Positions 1-8,514 of a DNA stretch of 64,000 nt are shown here, piece after piece. The stretch's first letter is position 1. Every line of letters starts with the position of its first letter. The DNA is taken from the NCBI RefSeq assembly GCF_900089605.1, contig NZ_LT594324.1:4898001-4962000 (forward strand), given 5' to 3'. The notes under the pieces are model-generated. The model searched no databases, was not told the DNA's origin, and saw only the letters and a program-made list of their open reading frames with translations. Source of the stretch: Micromonospora narathiwatensis (GTDB lineage: Bacteria; Actinomycetota; Actinomycetes; Mycobacteriales; Micromonosporaceae). The position numbers were made by a program, and so were the translations under genes.

Positions 1-353
1 TCGGCAAGCCCGGCGCCGGGCTCTCCGGCGGTCAGCAGCAGCGCCTCTGCATCGCCCGGACCATCGCCGTCGAGCCGCAGGTGGTGCTGATGGACGAGCC
101 CTGCTCGGCGCTGGACCCGATCTCCACGCTGGCCATCGAGGACCTGATGTTCCAGCTCAAGGACAAGTTCACCATCATCATCGTCACGCACAACATGCAG
201 CAGGCCGCCCGGGTGTCGGACCGGACCGCCTTCTTCTCCATCGAGAAGACCGGCGACCCGGGCCGACTGATCGAGTACGACAACACCCAGAAGATCTTCA
301 GCAACCCGAGCCAGAAGAAGACCGAGGACTACATCACCGGCCGCTTCGGCTGA
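1..353 (+). CDS. pstB: Phosphate ABC transporter ATPase PstB, C-terminal part
   Basis: This is the 3' part of a gene that begins before the window. The visible product carries the ABC signature LSGGQQQRL, a Walker B ending LMDEP, a D-loop (SALDP) and the H-loop of IVTHNMQQA. The signature followed by [18 protein letters not shown] and the tail with YITGRFG is characteristic of PstB, which powers high-affinity phosphate import with PstS, PstC and PstA in the cytoplasmic membrane. The reading frame starts at base 3 and ends with TGA. A hairpin terminator follows, so this is probably the last gene of a pst operon. A phosphate permease and a polyphosphate kinase lie about 5 kb downstream. Confidence 0.93.
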   Translation, partial: GKPGAGLSGGQQQRLCIARTIAVEPQVVLMDEPCSALDPISTLAIEDLMFQLKDKFTIIIVTHNMQQAARVSDRTAFFSIEKTGDPGRLIEYDNTQKIFSNPSQKKTEDYITGRFG

Positions 354-371
354 GCCGCTGGTCTCCCGGTC

Positions 372-411
372 CGCGAGGGGCGTCGGTCGAGCAGACCGGC
401 GCCCCTTCGCG
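372..411. terminator. Hairpin terminator between convergent genes
   Basis: Arms CGCGAGGGGCG at 372-382 and CGCCCCTTCGCG at 400-411 pair around a short loop with one bulge and one mismatch. There is no long T tract, as is usual in high-GC actinomycetes. It sits between pstB and the convergent hydrolase gene and could serve both. Confidence 0.6.
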
Positions 412-430
412 TGTCCGCGCCGGGCCGCGC

Positions 431-1618
431 TCAGCTCAGCGTCGCGAAGAACCGCCGCAGGTCGGCCACGAGCAGGTCCGGCGCCTCGTGGGCGGCGAAG
501 TGCCCGCCCCGGTCGTACGTGTGCCAGGAGACGATGTTCTTGTGGTCGCGCTCGGCGAGGGTCCGGATCGACTGGAAGTCCCAGGCGAAGTTGGCCAGGC
601 CGAGCGGCACGGTGGTCGGCTCCAGCCGCTCGGTGCCGCGCCCGTTGACCTTCTGCGTCGGGTGGACCACCTCGGCGTCCTCGTAGTAGAAGCGCGCCGA
701 GGAGGCCGCGGTGTTGGTCAGCCAGTAGATCATCACGTTGGCGAGCACGTACTCGGGGTCGAGCTGCTCGCCCATCAGCTGGGCCGCCCAGCCGAGCAGG
801 CCCACGGGCGAGTCCGCGAGCGCGTGCGCGACATTCTGCGGCTCGGTCGAGTGCAGCTTGTCGTAGCCGCCCCGCCGCCGCACGAACCAGTCGGCGAAGG
901 CCACCTTGCCCCGCTCCTCCTCGGAGAGCGTGGCCAGCTCGTCGGCGTCCCCGGACGGCAGCGAGAAGACCTGGCTGACGTGGACGCCGATCACGTGCTC
1001 CGGGGCGGCCCGACCCACCTCGGGACTGACGAACGCGCCGAGGTCGTTGCCGGCGGCGCCGTAGCGGTCGTACCCGAGGCGGCGCATCAGCCCGGCCCAG
1101 GCGCGGGCCACCCGGAACCGGTTCCAGCCCCGCTCGCGGGACGGCCCGGAGAAGCCGAACCCGGGGAGCGACGGGATGACCAGGTGGAAGGCAGCGGCCG
1201 GGTCGGCGCCGTGTGCCCGGGGGTCGGTCAGCGGGCCGATCACGTCCAGCCACTCGACCACCGTGGTCGGCCAGCCGTGGGTGAGGATCAGCGGAACGGC
1301 GTCCGGCTCGGGCGAGCGGACGTGCAGGAAGTGCACGGTCTGTCCGTCGATCTCGGTGGTGAACTGCGGGTACGCGTTGAGCCGGGCCTCCCAGGCGCGC
1401 CAGTCGTACGTCGTCCGCCAGCGCTCGGCGAGCCGCCGCACGTAGCCGAGCGGGACGCCGTACTCCCAGCCCGGCGGGACCGGGCCGGCCGGGGCTGCCC
1501 CGGCGTCGGCGGGCAGTTCCTCGGTCCACCGGGTACGGGCCAGCCGGTCGACCAGGTCGTCCAGCTCGGCCTGCGGAACGTCGATACGGAACGGGACGAT
1601 CGCGGTGTTGTCAGCCAT
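431..1618 (-). CDS. Epoxide hydrolase-like alpha/beta hydrolase (EHN domain)
   Basis: A 395-residue protein of the microsomal-type epoxide hydrolase family. The first 110 residues resemble the epoxide hydrolase N-terminal domain ([16 protein letters not shown] near the start). The hydrolase core has the oxyanion segment [10 protein letters not shown], the nucleophile-elbow aspartate in AAGNDLGAF and a late histidine in [10 protein letters not shown]. Such enzymes open epoxides to diols or act as soluble hydrolases in the cytoplasm; the substrate is unknown. I start at the ATG giving [10 protein letters not shown] because an upstream in-frame start would run through the palindromic intergenic region. 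It is divergent from a WYL-domain regulator, which is the likely controller. Confidence 0.85.
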   Translation of the reverse strand: MADNTAIVPFRIDVPQAELDDLVDRLARTRWTEELPADAGAAPAGPVPPGWEYGVPLGYVRRLAERWRTTYDWRAWEARLNAYPQFTTEIDGQTVHFLHVRSPEPDAVPLILTHGWPTTVVEWLDVIGPLTDPRAHGADPAAAFHLVIPSLPGFGFSGPSRERGWNRFRVARAWAGLMRRLGYDRYGAAGNDLGAFVSPEVGRAAPEHVIGVHVSQVFSLPSGDADELATLSEEERGKVAFADWFVRRRGGYDKLHSTEPQNVAHALADSPVGLLGWAAQLMGEQLDPEYVLANVMIYWLTNTAASSARFYYEDAEVVHPTQKVNGRGTERLEPTTVPLGLANFAWDFQSIRTLAERDHKNIVSWHTYDRGGHFAAHEAPDLLVADLRRFFATLS

Positions 1619-1632
1619 GTCCCGAACGTAGA

Positions 1633-1664
1633 GACCGATTAGGCAAGGATCGTTCCTAATGGTC
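1633..1664. promoter_or_regulatory. Candidate operator palindrome between divergent genes
   Basis: An interrupted palindrome with arms GACCgATTAGG (1633-1643) and CCTAATGGTC (1655-1664) and an 11-nt spacer. One extra base breaks perfect symmetry. It is centred in the 62-bp gap between the hydrolase and the regulator gene, where an autoregulating repressor would act on both promoters. Assignment to the adjacent WYL protein is inference. Confidence 0.55.
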
Positions 1665-1680
1665 GGGCAGAATCCGGAAC

Positions 1681-2637
1681 ATGTTGGAGACCTCGGCACG
1701 GCTGCTGCGCCTGCTGTCGCTGTTGCAGACCCCGCGCGAGTGGACCGGCACCGAGCTGGCCGAGCGCCTCTCGGTGAGCACCCGGACCGTCCGCAACGAC
1801 GTGGAGCGGCTACGCGCCCTCGGCTACCCGGTGCACGGCACCCGGGGCGCGATCGGCGGGTACCGGCTCGGGGCGGGGGCGGCCCTGCCTCCGCTGCTCC
1901 TCGACGACGAGGAGGCGGTGGCGGTGGCGGTCGGGCTGCGTACCGCCGCCGCAGGCGGCGTCGCCGGCATCGAGGAGACCTCGCTGCGAGCCCTCGCGAA
2001 GCTGGAGCAGGTCCTCCCCCACCGGCTGCGCCGCAGGGTCGGCGCGCTGCACACCCACACGGTGCGGGTGCCGCACGATCAACCTGGCCCGACCGTGGAC
2101 GCGGACACGCTCAGCGCGATCAGCGCGGCCTGCCGGGATCGGGAACGGCTGCGCTTCGACTACGTCCGGCACGACGGCACCGCCGACCGCCGGGACGTGG
2201 AGCCGTACCGGCTGGTCAACTGGGGGCGCCGCTGGTACCTGGTGGCCTTCGACCCGCAGCGGGACGACTGGCGGACCTTCCGGGTGGACCGGATCACCCC
2301 GCGCACCCCGACCGGTCCCCGGTTCCCCGCGCGTGAGCTGCCCGAGGACGTGGTGGACCGGGTGCGGCACGGCGTCTCCTCGGCTGCCTGGCGGCACCGC
2401 GCCCGGGTGCTGGTGCACGCGCCGGCCGAGGTGGTGACCGAGCGGATCAACCCGGCCGTCGGCACCGTCGAGCCGGTCGACGCCGACACCTGCCTGCTGC
2501 ACACCGGCGCCGACCGGCTGGAGACCGTCGCGGTGTGGCTCGGCCTCCTCGACGCCGACTTCACCGTCCAGGACCCGCCGGAGCTGGCCGACCTGCTGCG
2601 TACCCTCGCCGACCGTTACCTCCGCGCGGCCGGCTGA
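1681..2637 (+). CDS. HTH-WYL domain transcriptional regulator (YafY/DeoR-like)
   Basis: A 318-residue regulator. Residues 1-60 form a winged helix-turn-helix of the HTH_11 type ([20 protein letters not shown]). The middle carries the WYL ligand-binding domain, visible as [13 protein letters not shown] near residue 180, and the C-terminal third fits the WCX extension. WYL regulators sense small molecules or nucleic acids and either repress or activate neighbours. The ATG is 63 bp from the divergent hydrolase start, and a palindrome between them is the obvious binding site. The ligand cannot be read from sequence. Confidence 0.87.
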   Translation: MLETSARLLRLLSLLQTPREWTGTELAERLSVSTRTVRNDVERLRALGYPVHGTRGAIGGYRLGAGAALPPLLLDDEEAVAVAVGLRTAAAGGVAGIEETSLRALAKLEQVLPHRLRRRVGALHTHTVRVPHDQPGPTVDADTLSAISAACRDRERLRFDYVRHDGTADRRDVEPYRLVNWGRRWYLVAFDPQRDDWRTFRVDRITPRTPTGPRFPARELPEDVVDRVRHGVSSAAWRHRARVLVHAPAEVVTERINPAVGTVEPVDADTCLLHTGADRLETVAVWLGLLDADFTVQDPPELADLLRTLADRYLRAAG

Positions 2638-2703
2638 CGGGCTCGGCACGCCTCGCCCGACCGTCGGTCACCGCAGGATGCCGCACCCCGCCGGCCCGGC
2701 CGG

Positions 2704-3531
2704 TCAGTCGAGGACGAAGCGGGGCGCGCCGGCGTCGGGCAGGTCGAGGCGGGGGGTGATCGGGGTGGCGGCGTCGCGGGTCGCCGCCGCCGCCGTCACG
2801 CCGGCCAGGTCGCCGGCCGCGGCGACCTGGGCCAGGGTGACCAGGGTGGGCGGAAGCATGTTCAGCTCCCCGGCCTCCGCCCGGGCCAGGGCGTCCGCCG
2901 GCCGGATCCACAGCGTGTGGTCGGCCTCGCCGGAGACGTCCCGGGTCCGCTGCCCCTCCGGCAGCAGGGCCACGAAGAAGTACGTGTCGAAGCGGCGCGG
3001 CTCGAACTCCGGTGTGATCCACCGGCTCCACGGCAGCAGCAGGTCGGACCGGAGGGTGAGCCGCCGGCCGGCCAGCAGGTCGGCGAAGCCGGTCCGGCGG
3101 GCCTCCAGGTCCTGCCGGGCGGTCTCCCAGTCGTCCCCGCTCACGTCGCCGACCACGCCGGCCGGATCCGGGCCGGCCAGCAGCACCCCGGCCTCCTCGA
3201 AGACCTCCCGGGCGGCGGCGCAGACCACCGCCTGAGCGGCGTCCGGGGCGAGCCCGAGGCGGTCGCCCCACCCGGCCGGGTCCGGACCGGCCCAGCCCAG
3301 GTGCGCCTGGGAGTCGGAGGGGTCCACCCCGCCGCCGGGGAACGCGTACATCCCGCCGAAGGCCATCGCGGCGACCCGACGGATGACGTACACCTCGAAG
3401 TCGACGCCGGTGGGGCGGAGCAGCAGCACGGTGGCCGCGACCCGGGGCGCGGCCGGCACGCCGCCCTCGGCGTGGAACCGGCGGGCGTGCTCCACCAGGG
3501 CGGGGGGTGCGGCGAAACCGTCGATCGTCAT
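2704..3531 (-). CDS. NUDIX hydrolase, NUDT19-like
   Basis: A 275-residue NUDIX protein. The core is visible as the GGMYAFPGGGVD strand-turn and the catalytic helix AAREVFEEAGVLL, but about 35 residues separate the glycine of the NUDIX box from the REVFEEAG half. A long insertion inside the box is known from the NUDT19 family of acyl-CoA/CoA diphosphatases, so hydrolysis of CoA esters is the best guess; other nucleoside-diphosphate-linked substrates are possible. It is monocistronic, convergent with the regulator upstream and divergent from the oxidoreductase that follows. Confidence 0.82.
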   Translation of the reverse strand: MTIDGFAAPPALVEHARRFHAEGGVPAAPRVAATVLLLRPTGVDFEVYVIRRVAAMAFGGMYAFPGGGVDPSDSQAHLGWAGPDPAGWGDRLGLAPDAAQAVVCAAAREVFEEAGVLLAGPDPAGVVGDVSGDDWETARQDLEARRTGFADLLAGRRLTLRSDLLLPWSRWITPEFEPRRFDTYFFVALLPEGQRTRDVSGEADHTLWIRPADALARAEAGELNMLPPTLVTLAQVAAAGDLAGVTAAAATRDAATPITPRLDLPDAGAPRFVLD

Positions 3532-3651
3532 CCTGCGAGCCTAGTTCCCGACGGCTGGGCGCCCACCGGCCGCGGCGCCCGCCGGACAGGCGATCTTGGC
3601 AGGATGTGACCCCTACGGGGGCCAGTTGTCGGTGGCGGTCGAAGGGGTGAC

Positions 3652-4644
3652 ATGGTCCAGGAAATCAGCACCAGGAAGACACGTTGGGGAATCCTCTCCA
3701 CCGGGTGGATCGCCGGCCGGTTCGCGGAGGACCTGCGGCTGGTGCCGGGTGCCGAGCTGGTCGCGGTCGGCTCACGTACCCGGGAGAGCGCCGAACTGTT
3801 CGCGGCCCGGCACGACGTGCCCCGGGCGTACGCCTCCTGGGCGGAACTGGCCGCGGACCCGGACCTCGACGTGATCTACGTGGCCACCCCGCACGCCGCG
3901 CACCACGAGGCGACCCTGGCCTGCCTGGCCGGCGGCAAGGCCGTACTGGTGGAGAAGCCGTGCACCCTCGACCTGGCCACCAGCACCGAGCTGGTCGAGA
4001 CGGCACGGGCCCGCGGCCTGTTCCTGATGGAGGCCATGTGGATGCGGACCAACCCGATCATTCTGCGGGTGGTTGAGCTGATCGCGGAGGGGGCGATCGG
4101 CGAGGTGACCCACGTACGGGCCGACTTCGGGGTGGCCGGGCCGTTCCCGCCGGAGCACCGGATGCGGGCCCGGACGCTGGGCGGGGGCGCCCTGCTCGAC
4201 CTCGGCGTCTACCCGGTGAGCCTGGCCCACCTGCTGCTCGGCGTGCCGCAGCACACGCACGCCTGGGCGAGGCTGAGCCCCGAGGGCGTGGACGAGAACA
4301 CCGGCATCGTCCTCGGCTGGGACTCCGGCGCGGTGGCGACGCTGAGCTGCGGGATGGTCGGGGCCACCGCGATCACCGCCTCGATCACCGGCACCTCCGG
4401 GCGGATCGACCTGTCCGAGCCGTTCTTCCGGCCCGGGTCGGCGGTGCTGCACCGGCTCGGCGCGGAACCGGAGACCATCCCGGCCGACCTGACCGGCGGC
4501 GGCTACCAGTACGAGGCCGCCGAGGTGCAGCGCTGCCTGGCCGCCGGGCTGACCGAGAGTCCGCTGGTCCCGCACTCGGCCACGCTCGAGGTGATGGCCC
4601 TCCTGGACGACATCCGCACCCGCGTGGGCGTCTCCTACGCCTGA
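3652..4644 (+). CDS. Gfo/Idh/MocA family NAD(P)-dependent oxidoreductase
   Basis: A 330-residue dehydrogenase. The N-terminal Rossmann fold begins at RWGILSTGWIAGRFAEDL. The family's VEKPCTLD segment supplies the conserved EKP lysine, and the C-terminal alpha/beta domain includes GGGALLDLGVYPVSLAHLL. Members oxidise or reduce sugars, inositols or dihydrodiols; this one resembles the dihydrodiol/xylose dehydrogenase branch, but the substrate is not clear. The gene stands alone and ends two bases before a strong terminator hairpin. Confidence 0.87.
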   Translation: MVQEISTRKTRWGILSTGWIAGRFAEDLRLVPGAELVAVGSRTRESAELFAARHDVPRAYASWAELAADPDLDVIYVATPHAAHHEATLACLAGGKAVLVEKPCTLDLATSTELVETARARGLFLMEAMWMRTNPIILRVVELIAEGAIGEVTHVRADFGVAGPFPPEHRMRARTLGGGALLDLGVYPVSLAHLLLGVPQHTHAWARLSPEGVDENTGIVLGWDSGAVATLSCGMVGATAITASITGTSGRIDLSEPFFRPGSAVLHRLGAEPETIPADLTGGGYQYEAAEVQRCLAAGLTESPLVPHSATLEVMALLDDIRTRVGVSYA

Positions 4645-4646
4645 GC

Positions 4647-4673
4647 AGGAGGGGCCCGACAAGGGCCCCTCCT
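4647..4673. terminator. Perfect 11-bp terminator hairpin
   Basis: AGGAGGGGCCC and GGGCCCCTCCT pair perfectly around a 5-nt loop, followed by TTTC. It separates the convergent oxidoreductase and phosphate-permease genes and can act on both strands. Confidence 0.85.
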
Positions 4674-4679
4674 TTCACC

Positions 4680-5684
4680 TCAGAACAGGGGGCGGACCAG
4701 CAGGTACGCCAGGCAGGCGATGGCCGCCGCGGCCGGGAAGGTGATGATCCAGGCGACCACGATGTTGCCGGCCACGTTCCAGCGGACCGCGGAGAGCCGC
4801 TTGGTCGCACCGACACCCATGATCGCCGAGGTGATCGTGTGGGTGGTGGAGATCGGGGCCTTCAGCACCAGGGCGTTGAAGTAGAGCACGGCGCTGGCGA
4901 CCGTCTCGGCCGCGAAGCCCTCCGGCGGACCCAGGTCGATGATCTTCCGCCCGAGGGTACGGATGATCCGCCAGCCGCCCGCGTAGGTGCCGGCCGCCAG
5001 CATGGCCGCCGAGGTCCAGAACACCCACTGCGGGATGTGCGTCTTGTCGGACTGGAAACCACCGGTGTAGAGGGCCAGCACGATGATGCCCATGGTCTTG
5101 GCGGCGTCCTGCATGCCGTGACCGACCGACATCGCGGCCGCGGAGAGGGTCTGCGCCCAGCGGAAGCCCCGGTTGAGCTTGGCCGGCTGGCCCTTCCGGA
5201 ACAGCCAGAGGATCGCCAGCATCACCAGGAAGCCGAGCACCAGGCCGACCATCGGTGAGAGCACCATCGGGATGATGACCTTGTCGATGATGTTGCCCCA
5301 CTGCACGACGCCGTCGGCGGCGAAGAGGGTCGCACCGACCAGGCCGCCGAAGAGCGCGTGCGAGGAGGAGGACGGCAGGCCGAAGTACCAGGTGATCAGG
5401 TTCCAGGCGATCGCGCCGAGCACGCCGGCGAAGACCACCCCGAGACTGGTCACCCCGGTGGGGAGGGTGACCAGGCCGTCGCCGACCGTCTTGGCCACCC
5501 CGGCGCCGAAGTGTGCGCCGACGAAGTTGCCGACGGCCGCCAGCGCGAGGGCGACCCGGGGAGTCAGCGCCCGGGTGGAGACGCTGGTGGCGATGGCGTT
5601 GGCCGCGTCGTGGAAGCCGTTCGTGTAGTCGAACGCCATGGCAACCACGATCACCGCCAGCACGGCGATGAGTTCGGGACTCAC
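4680..5684 (-). CDS. pit: Low-affinity inorganic phosphate transporter, PiT family
   Basis: A 334-residue, strongly hydrophobic permease with about ten membrane segments. The two family repeats show as NGFHDAANAIATSV near residue 22 and VGHGMQDAAKTMG near residue 193. Both are versions of the PiT signature in the two inverted halves. FGLPSSSSHALFGG and LKAPISTTHTITSA are further PiT hallmarks. It imports phosphate, probably as a metal-phosphate complex, using the proton gradient. The gene starts 4 bp after the DUF47 gene ends, so the two form one operon. Confidence 0.93.
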   Translation of the reverse strand: MSPELIAVLAVIVVAMAFDYTNGFHDAANAIATSVSTRALTPRVALALAAVGNFVGAHFGAGVAKTVGDGLVTLPTGVTSLGVVFAGVLGAIAWNLITWYFGLPSSSSHALFGGLVGATLFAADGVVQWGNIIDKVIIPMVLSPMVGLVLGFLVMLAILWLFRKGQPAKLNRGFRWAQTLSAAAMSVGHGMQDAAKTMGIIVLALYTGGFQSDKTHIPQWVFWTSAAMLAAGTYAGGWRIIRTLGRKIIDLGPPEGFAAETVASAVLYFNALVLKAPISTTHTITSAIMGVGATKRLSAVRWNVAGNIVVAWIITFPAAAAIACLAYLLVRPLF

Positions 5685-5688
5685 GGGC

Positions 5689-6315
5689 TCAGGACTCCTT
5701 GACCGCGATTGTCTCGACGGTGTTCGCCACGTGCTCGAAGGCGTCGCAGGCGGCCTCCAGCTCGTCGGCCACCTCCTTCATCTTCAGCACCGTGAGCGCG
5801 TCGTACTCACCGGAGAAGAGTCGGACGAGCAGCATCCGGTAGGCCTGGTCACCGTCGTTCTCCAGGCGGTTGCACTCGATCCAGTACTCCTCGAGGTTCT
5901 TCATCGACCGCAGCTGCGGCATCGCCTCGGCGGTCAGCTTCGCCTGCTGGTCCAGCACGTTCACCAGCTCGTGCAGCTCGCGCGGCAGCGCGGGGAGCTT
6001 GGTCAGGCCGTACAGGTAGAGCAGGTTGCCCACCGCCTCCAGGTGGTCCATCACGTCGTCGAGCAGCGAGCCCAGCCGGTAGATGTCCTCCCGATCGAAC
6101 GGGGTGATGAAGGTAGAGTTGATCTTCTTGTACAGCTCGTGGGTGATCTGGTCGCTGTCGTGCTCGACCTCGGTCAGCCGCTCGCTCACCGACTGCACGT
6201 CGACCCCGGGCAGCGCCAGTTCGTTGAGGAGTTCGGTACCCCGCACCAGGTTCTGCGCGGCCCTGGTGAAGAGCTCGTAGAAAGCGCCCTCGGTGGGACG
6301 GAAGGAAAACTTCAC
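5689..6315 (-). CDS. DUF47 (PhoU-like) phosphate transport accessory protein
   Basis: A 208-residue all-helical protein of the DUF47/PhoU-related family (COG1392). It is seen as paired helix motifs ERLTEVEHDSDQITHEL with TPFDREDIYRLGSLLDDVMD and a second half CNRLENDGDQAYRMLL. Such proteins almost always precede pit genes and are thought to modulate or gate the permease from the cytoplasm. Here it is the first gene of a two-gene operon with pit. A PHO-box-like repeat lies about 120 bp upstream. Confidence 0.9.
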   Translation of the reverse strand: MKFSFRPTEGAFYELFTRAAQNLVRGTELLNELALPGVDVQSVSERLTEVEHDSDQITHELYKKINSTFITPFDREDIYRLGSLLDDVMDHLEAVGNLLYLYGLTKLPALPRELHELVNVLDQQAKLTAEAMPQLRSMKNLEEYWIECNRLENDGDQAYRMLLVRLFSGEYDALTVLKMKEVADELEAACDAFEHVANTVETIAVKES

Positions 6316-6433
6316 AGCACGGACCTCGTCGTGTCGGTGGAAGGGTGGCCGTCGCCCCGCTGGGCGTCTGCAGAGGGCATGCTAGGTACCCCCGGGAAGC
6401 GGGCATTCGCCGGCCCACCCCTGGTCAGACCCG

Positions 6434-6466
6434 ATTTACCGCCCGTTCACCCGCCGTTTACCTTCA
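6434..6466 (+). promoter_or_regulatory. PHO-box-like triple 11-bp direct repeat
   Basis: Three contiguous 11-mers, ATTTACCGCCC, GTTCACCCGCC and GTTTACCTTCA, match the spacing and core (GTTCACC-like) of actinobacterial PhoP operators. The site covers the last codons and stop of ppk2 and lies 119-151 bp upstream of the DUF47-pit operon, whose transcription runs leftward. Overlap with coding sequence weakens the case. Confidence 0.45.
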
Positions 6467-7442
6467 TCCTCCGGCTCTCGCTCCGCAACCGCAGACGCTC
6501 CCGCTCCACGTCGAAATCCGCGGCCGGATACCCCAGATCGAGCGCGTCGAACGTCTCCCGCAGCAACTGGGCCACCGCCCAGTCGCGGTACCACTTCCGG
6601 TCGGCCGGCACCACGAACCAGGGCGCGGCGTCCGTGTCGCACCGCCGCAGCGCCTCGGCGTACGCGGCCTGGTAGTCGTCCCAGCGGGCCCGGGTGTCCA
6701 GGTCGCTCGGGTTGTACTTCCAGTGCTTCGTCGGGTCGGTGAGCCGTTCCGCCAGCCGCTCGCCCTGCTCGGCGTACGAGATGTGCAGCATCACCTTCAG
6801 CAGGGTGACCGAGTTGTCCGCCAACTCCCGCTCGAACGCGTTCATGGCGTCATAGCGGCCCCGCCAGGTGGCCTCGTCGACCAGCGACTCGACCCGGCCG
6901 ATCAGCACGTCCTCGTAGTGGGAGCGGTTGAAGATCCCGACGTATCCGGGCGGCGGCAGGGCGCGCCGGATCCGCCAGAGGAAGTCGTGCCGCAGCTCCT
7001 CCTCGGTCGGCGGCCCGAACGAACGGATGTGCAGCCCGAGCGGGTTCATCGCGCCGGCCACCCGCTTGATCGTGCCGTCCTTGCCGCCGCAGTCCATCGC
7101 CTGGAGCACCAGCAGCACCCGGCGCGGGCGACCACCCGCCAGGTACGCGCCGGCCTGGCTCGGGGCGCTGGCCGGCGCCTGCGCACCGGTGGCGGCCTTC
7201 GCCGACGCGTACAGCATCTCCTGCTGGCGGCCGAGTTCCGCGCCGAGCAGCCCGACCTGCTTGCGCGCCCACTCCTTGGGCCGGCTCCCGGCCACCGAGG
7301 GCAGCCCCGGCGTCGACCGCGGATCGACGCCCGCCAGGTCCACCGGTCCGGCGCCCGGCGTCACCCGGAGCAGTTCCCGCATCGCGCCGCCCTCGGGGCG
7401 CACCGCCTCATCGACTCCGCTCATCCCCCGATCTTCACCCAC
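6447..7442 (-). CDS. ppk2: Polyphosphate kinase 2 family nucleotide phosphotransferase
   Basis: A PPK2-type kinase of about 330 residues. The P-loop is LQAMDCGGKDGTIKRV, the Walker B region GYVGIFNRSHYEDVLI and the lid-type segment VMLHISYAEQGERL. The enzyme transfers phosphate between polyphosphate and nucleotides in the cytoplasm. The sequence does not settle whether it favours AMP, ADP or GDP. The true start could be 18 bp further in (MSGVDEAV). With DUF47-pit immediately downstream and pstB nearby it belongs to a phosphate-handling neighbourhood. Its 3' end overlaps the PHO-box-like repeat. Confidence 0.9.
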   Translation of the reverse strand: MGEDRGMSGVDEAVRPEGGAMRELLRVTPGAGPVDLAGVDPRSTPGLPSVAGSRPKEWARKQVGLLGAELGRQQEMLYASAKAATGAQAPASAPSQAGAYLAGGRPRRVLLVLQAMDCGGKDGTIKRVAGAMNPLGLHIRSFGPPTEEELRHDFLWRIRRALPPPGYVGIFNRSHYEDVLIGRVESLVDEATWRGRYDAMNAFERELADNSVTLLKVMLHISYAEQGERLAERLTDPTKHWKYNPSDLDTRARWDDYQAAYAEALRRCDTDAAPWFVVPADRKWYRDWAVAQLLRETFDALDLGYPAADFDVERERLRLRSESRRMKVNGG

Positions 7443-7479
7443 CCGGCCAACCCCCGCCTCCCGAGCAGAACGCCCGCCC

Positions 7480-7506
7480 CGTCACAAAAGCGGGCGGCGG
7501 GGCGTC
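7480..7506 (+). promoter_or_regulatory. ECF41-type autoregulated promoter
   Basis: C-GTCACA (7480-7486), a spacer of exactly 16 nt, then CGTC (7503-7506). This agrees at all but the first base with the published ECF41 consensus TGTCACA-N16-CGTC. It lies 47 bp upstream of the ECF41 sigma gene itself, consistent with autoregulation. Confidence 0.75.
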
Positions 7507-7552
7507 CCAGGGGTACGGGGAGAATGTGGGCTCCGGCGGGAGGGAGCGGGAC

Positions 7553-8506
7553 ATGGTGGATCTGGCGGCGGAGTTCGAGGCGGAACGGGGGCACCTGCTG
7601 GCGGTCGCGCACCGGATGCTGGGCAGCCGGAGCGAGGCCGAGGACGCGGTGCAGGAGACCTGGCTGCGGTACGCGAAGGCGCTCGCCGACCCCGCCGACC
7701 GCGCCCAGATCCGCGATCTGCGCGGCTGGCTGACCACCACCTGCTCGCGGATCTGCCTGGACGTGCTCCGCTCCGCCCGGGTACGCCGCGAGGCGTACCC
7801 CGGTCAGTGGCTGCCGGAGCCGGTGGTGACCGACGTGCCCGCGGTGGACGGCTTCGCCCCCGACCCGGCCGAGCGGGCCGTCCGGGCCGAACAGCTCGGC
7901 ACCGCCCTGCTGGTGGTGCTGGAGCGGCTGACCCCGGAGCAGCGGGTGGCGTTCGTGCTGCACGACGTCTTCGCCGTGCCCTTCGGCACCGTCGCCGACG
8001 TGCTCGGCACCACCCCTGTCGCAGCCCGGCAGCTCGCCTCCCGGGCCCGCCGGGCGGTGGCCGGGCCGGACAGCCCACGGCACACCGCCGACCTGGCCGA
8101 GCAGCAGCGGGTGCTCACCGCGTTCGTGGCCGCGGTGGAGTCCGGGGAGCTGGACGGGCTGGTCCAGGTGCTCGCCCCGGACGTGGTGATGATCGGCGAC
8201 GGCGGCGGGCACGTCCCGGCGGCCCGCCGGCCGGTGGTCGGCGCCGTCGCCGTGGCCCGCTTCCTCCTCGGCCTCTTCGGCCAGGCCGCCCGGCACGGCG
8301 GCCGGCTGGTGGCCCGGCCCGTGCTGGTCGACGGCGCACTGGGCTGGCAGGCGGAGACGGTGTACCGGGGGCAGCCGCTTCGCATGGTCACCTCGTTCGC
8401 CGTGCACGACGGCCGGGTCACCGGGGTGTTCAACCAGGTCAACCCGGAGAAGGTGGCCCGCCTGGCCGGGCTCGGGGCGGACGCCGACTGGCCGCCGCGC
8501 TGGTAG
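7553..8506 (+). CDS. ECF41-family RNA polymerase sigma factor with SnoaL-like C-terminal domain
   Basis: A sigma-70 family ECF factor of 317 residues. Sigma2 includes AHRMLGSRSEAEDAVQETWLRY, sigma4 includes LTPEQRVAFVLHDVFAVPFGTVADVLGTT, and a C-terminal SnoaL-like domain follows. The three ECF41 marks are visible: WLPEP in the linker, DGGG (residue about 215) and NPEK near the end, replacing the usual NPDK. In ECF41 the C-terminal domain acts as a built-in regulator. I use the ATG at 7553 because GGGAGGGAG precedes it by 6 nt; a GTG at 7526 is possible. The usual partner oxidoreductase/epimerase/decarboxylase gene is not adjacent. Confidence 0.88.
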   Translation: MVDLAAEFEAERGHLLAVAHRMLGSRSEAEDAVQETWLRYAKALADPADRAQIRDLRGWLTTTCSRICLDVLRSARVRREAYPGQWLPEPVVTDVPAVDGFAPDPAERAVRAEQLGTALLVVLERLTPEQRVAFVLHDVFAVPFGTVADVLGTTPVAARQLASRARRAVAGPDSPRHTADLAEQQRVLTAFVAAVESGELDGLVQVLAPDVVMIGDGGGHVPAARRPVVGAVAVARFLLGLFGQAARHGGRLVARPVLVDGALGWQAETVYRGQPLRMVTSFAVHDGRVTGVFNQVNPEKVARLAGLGADADWPPRW

Positions 8507-8514
8507 CGGCCGGC

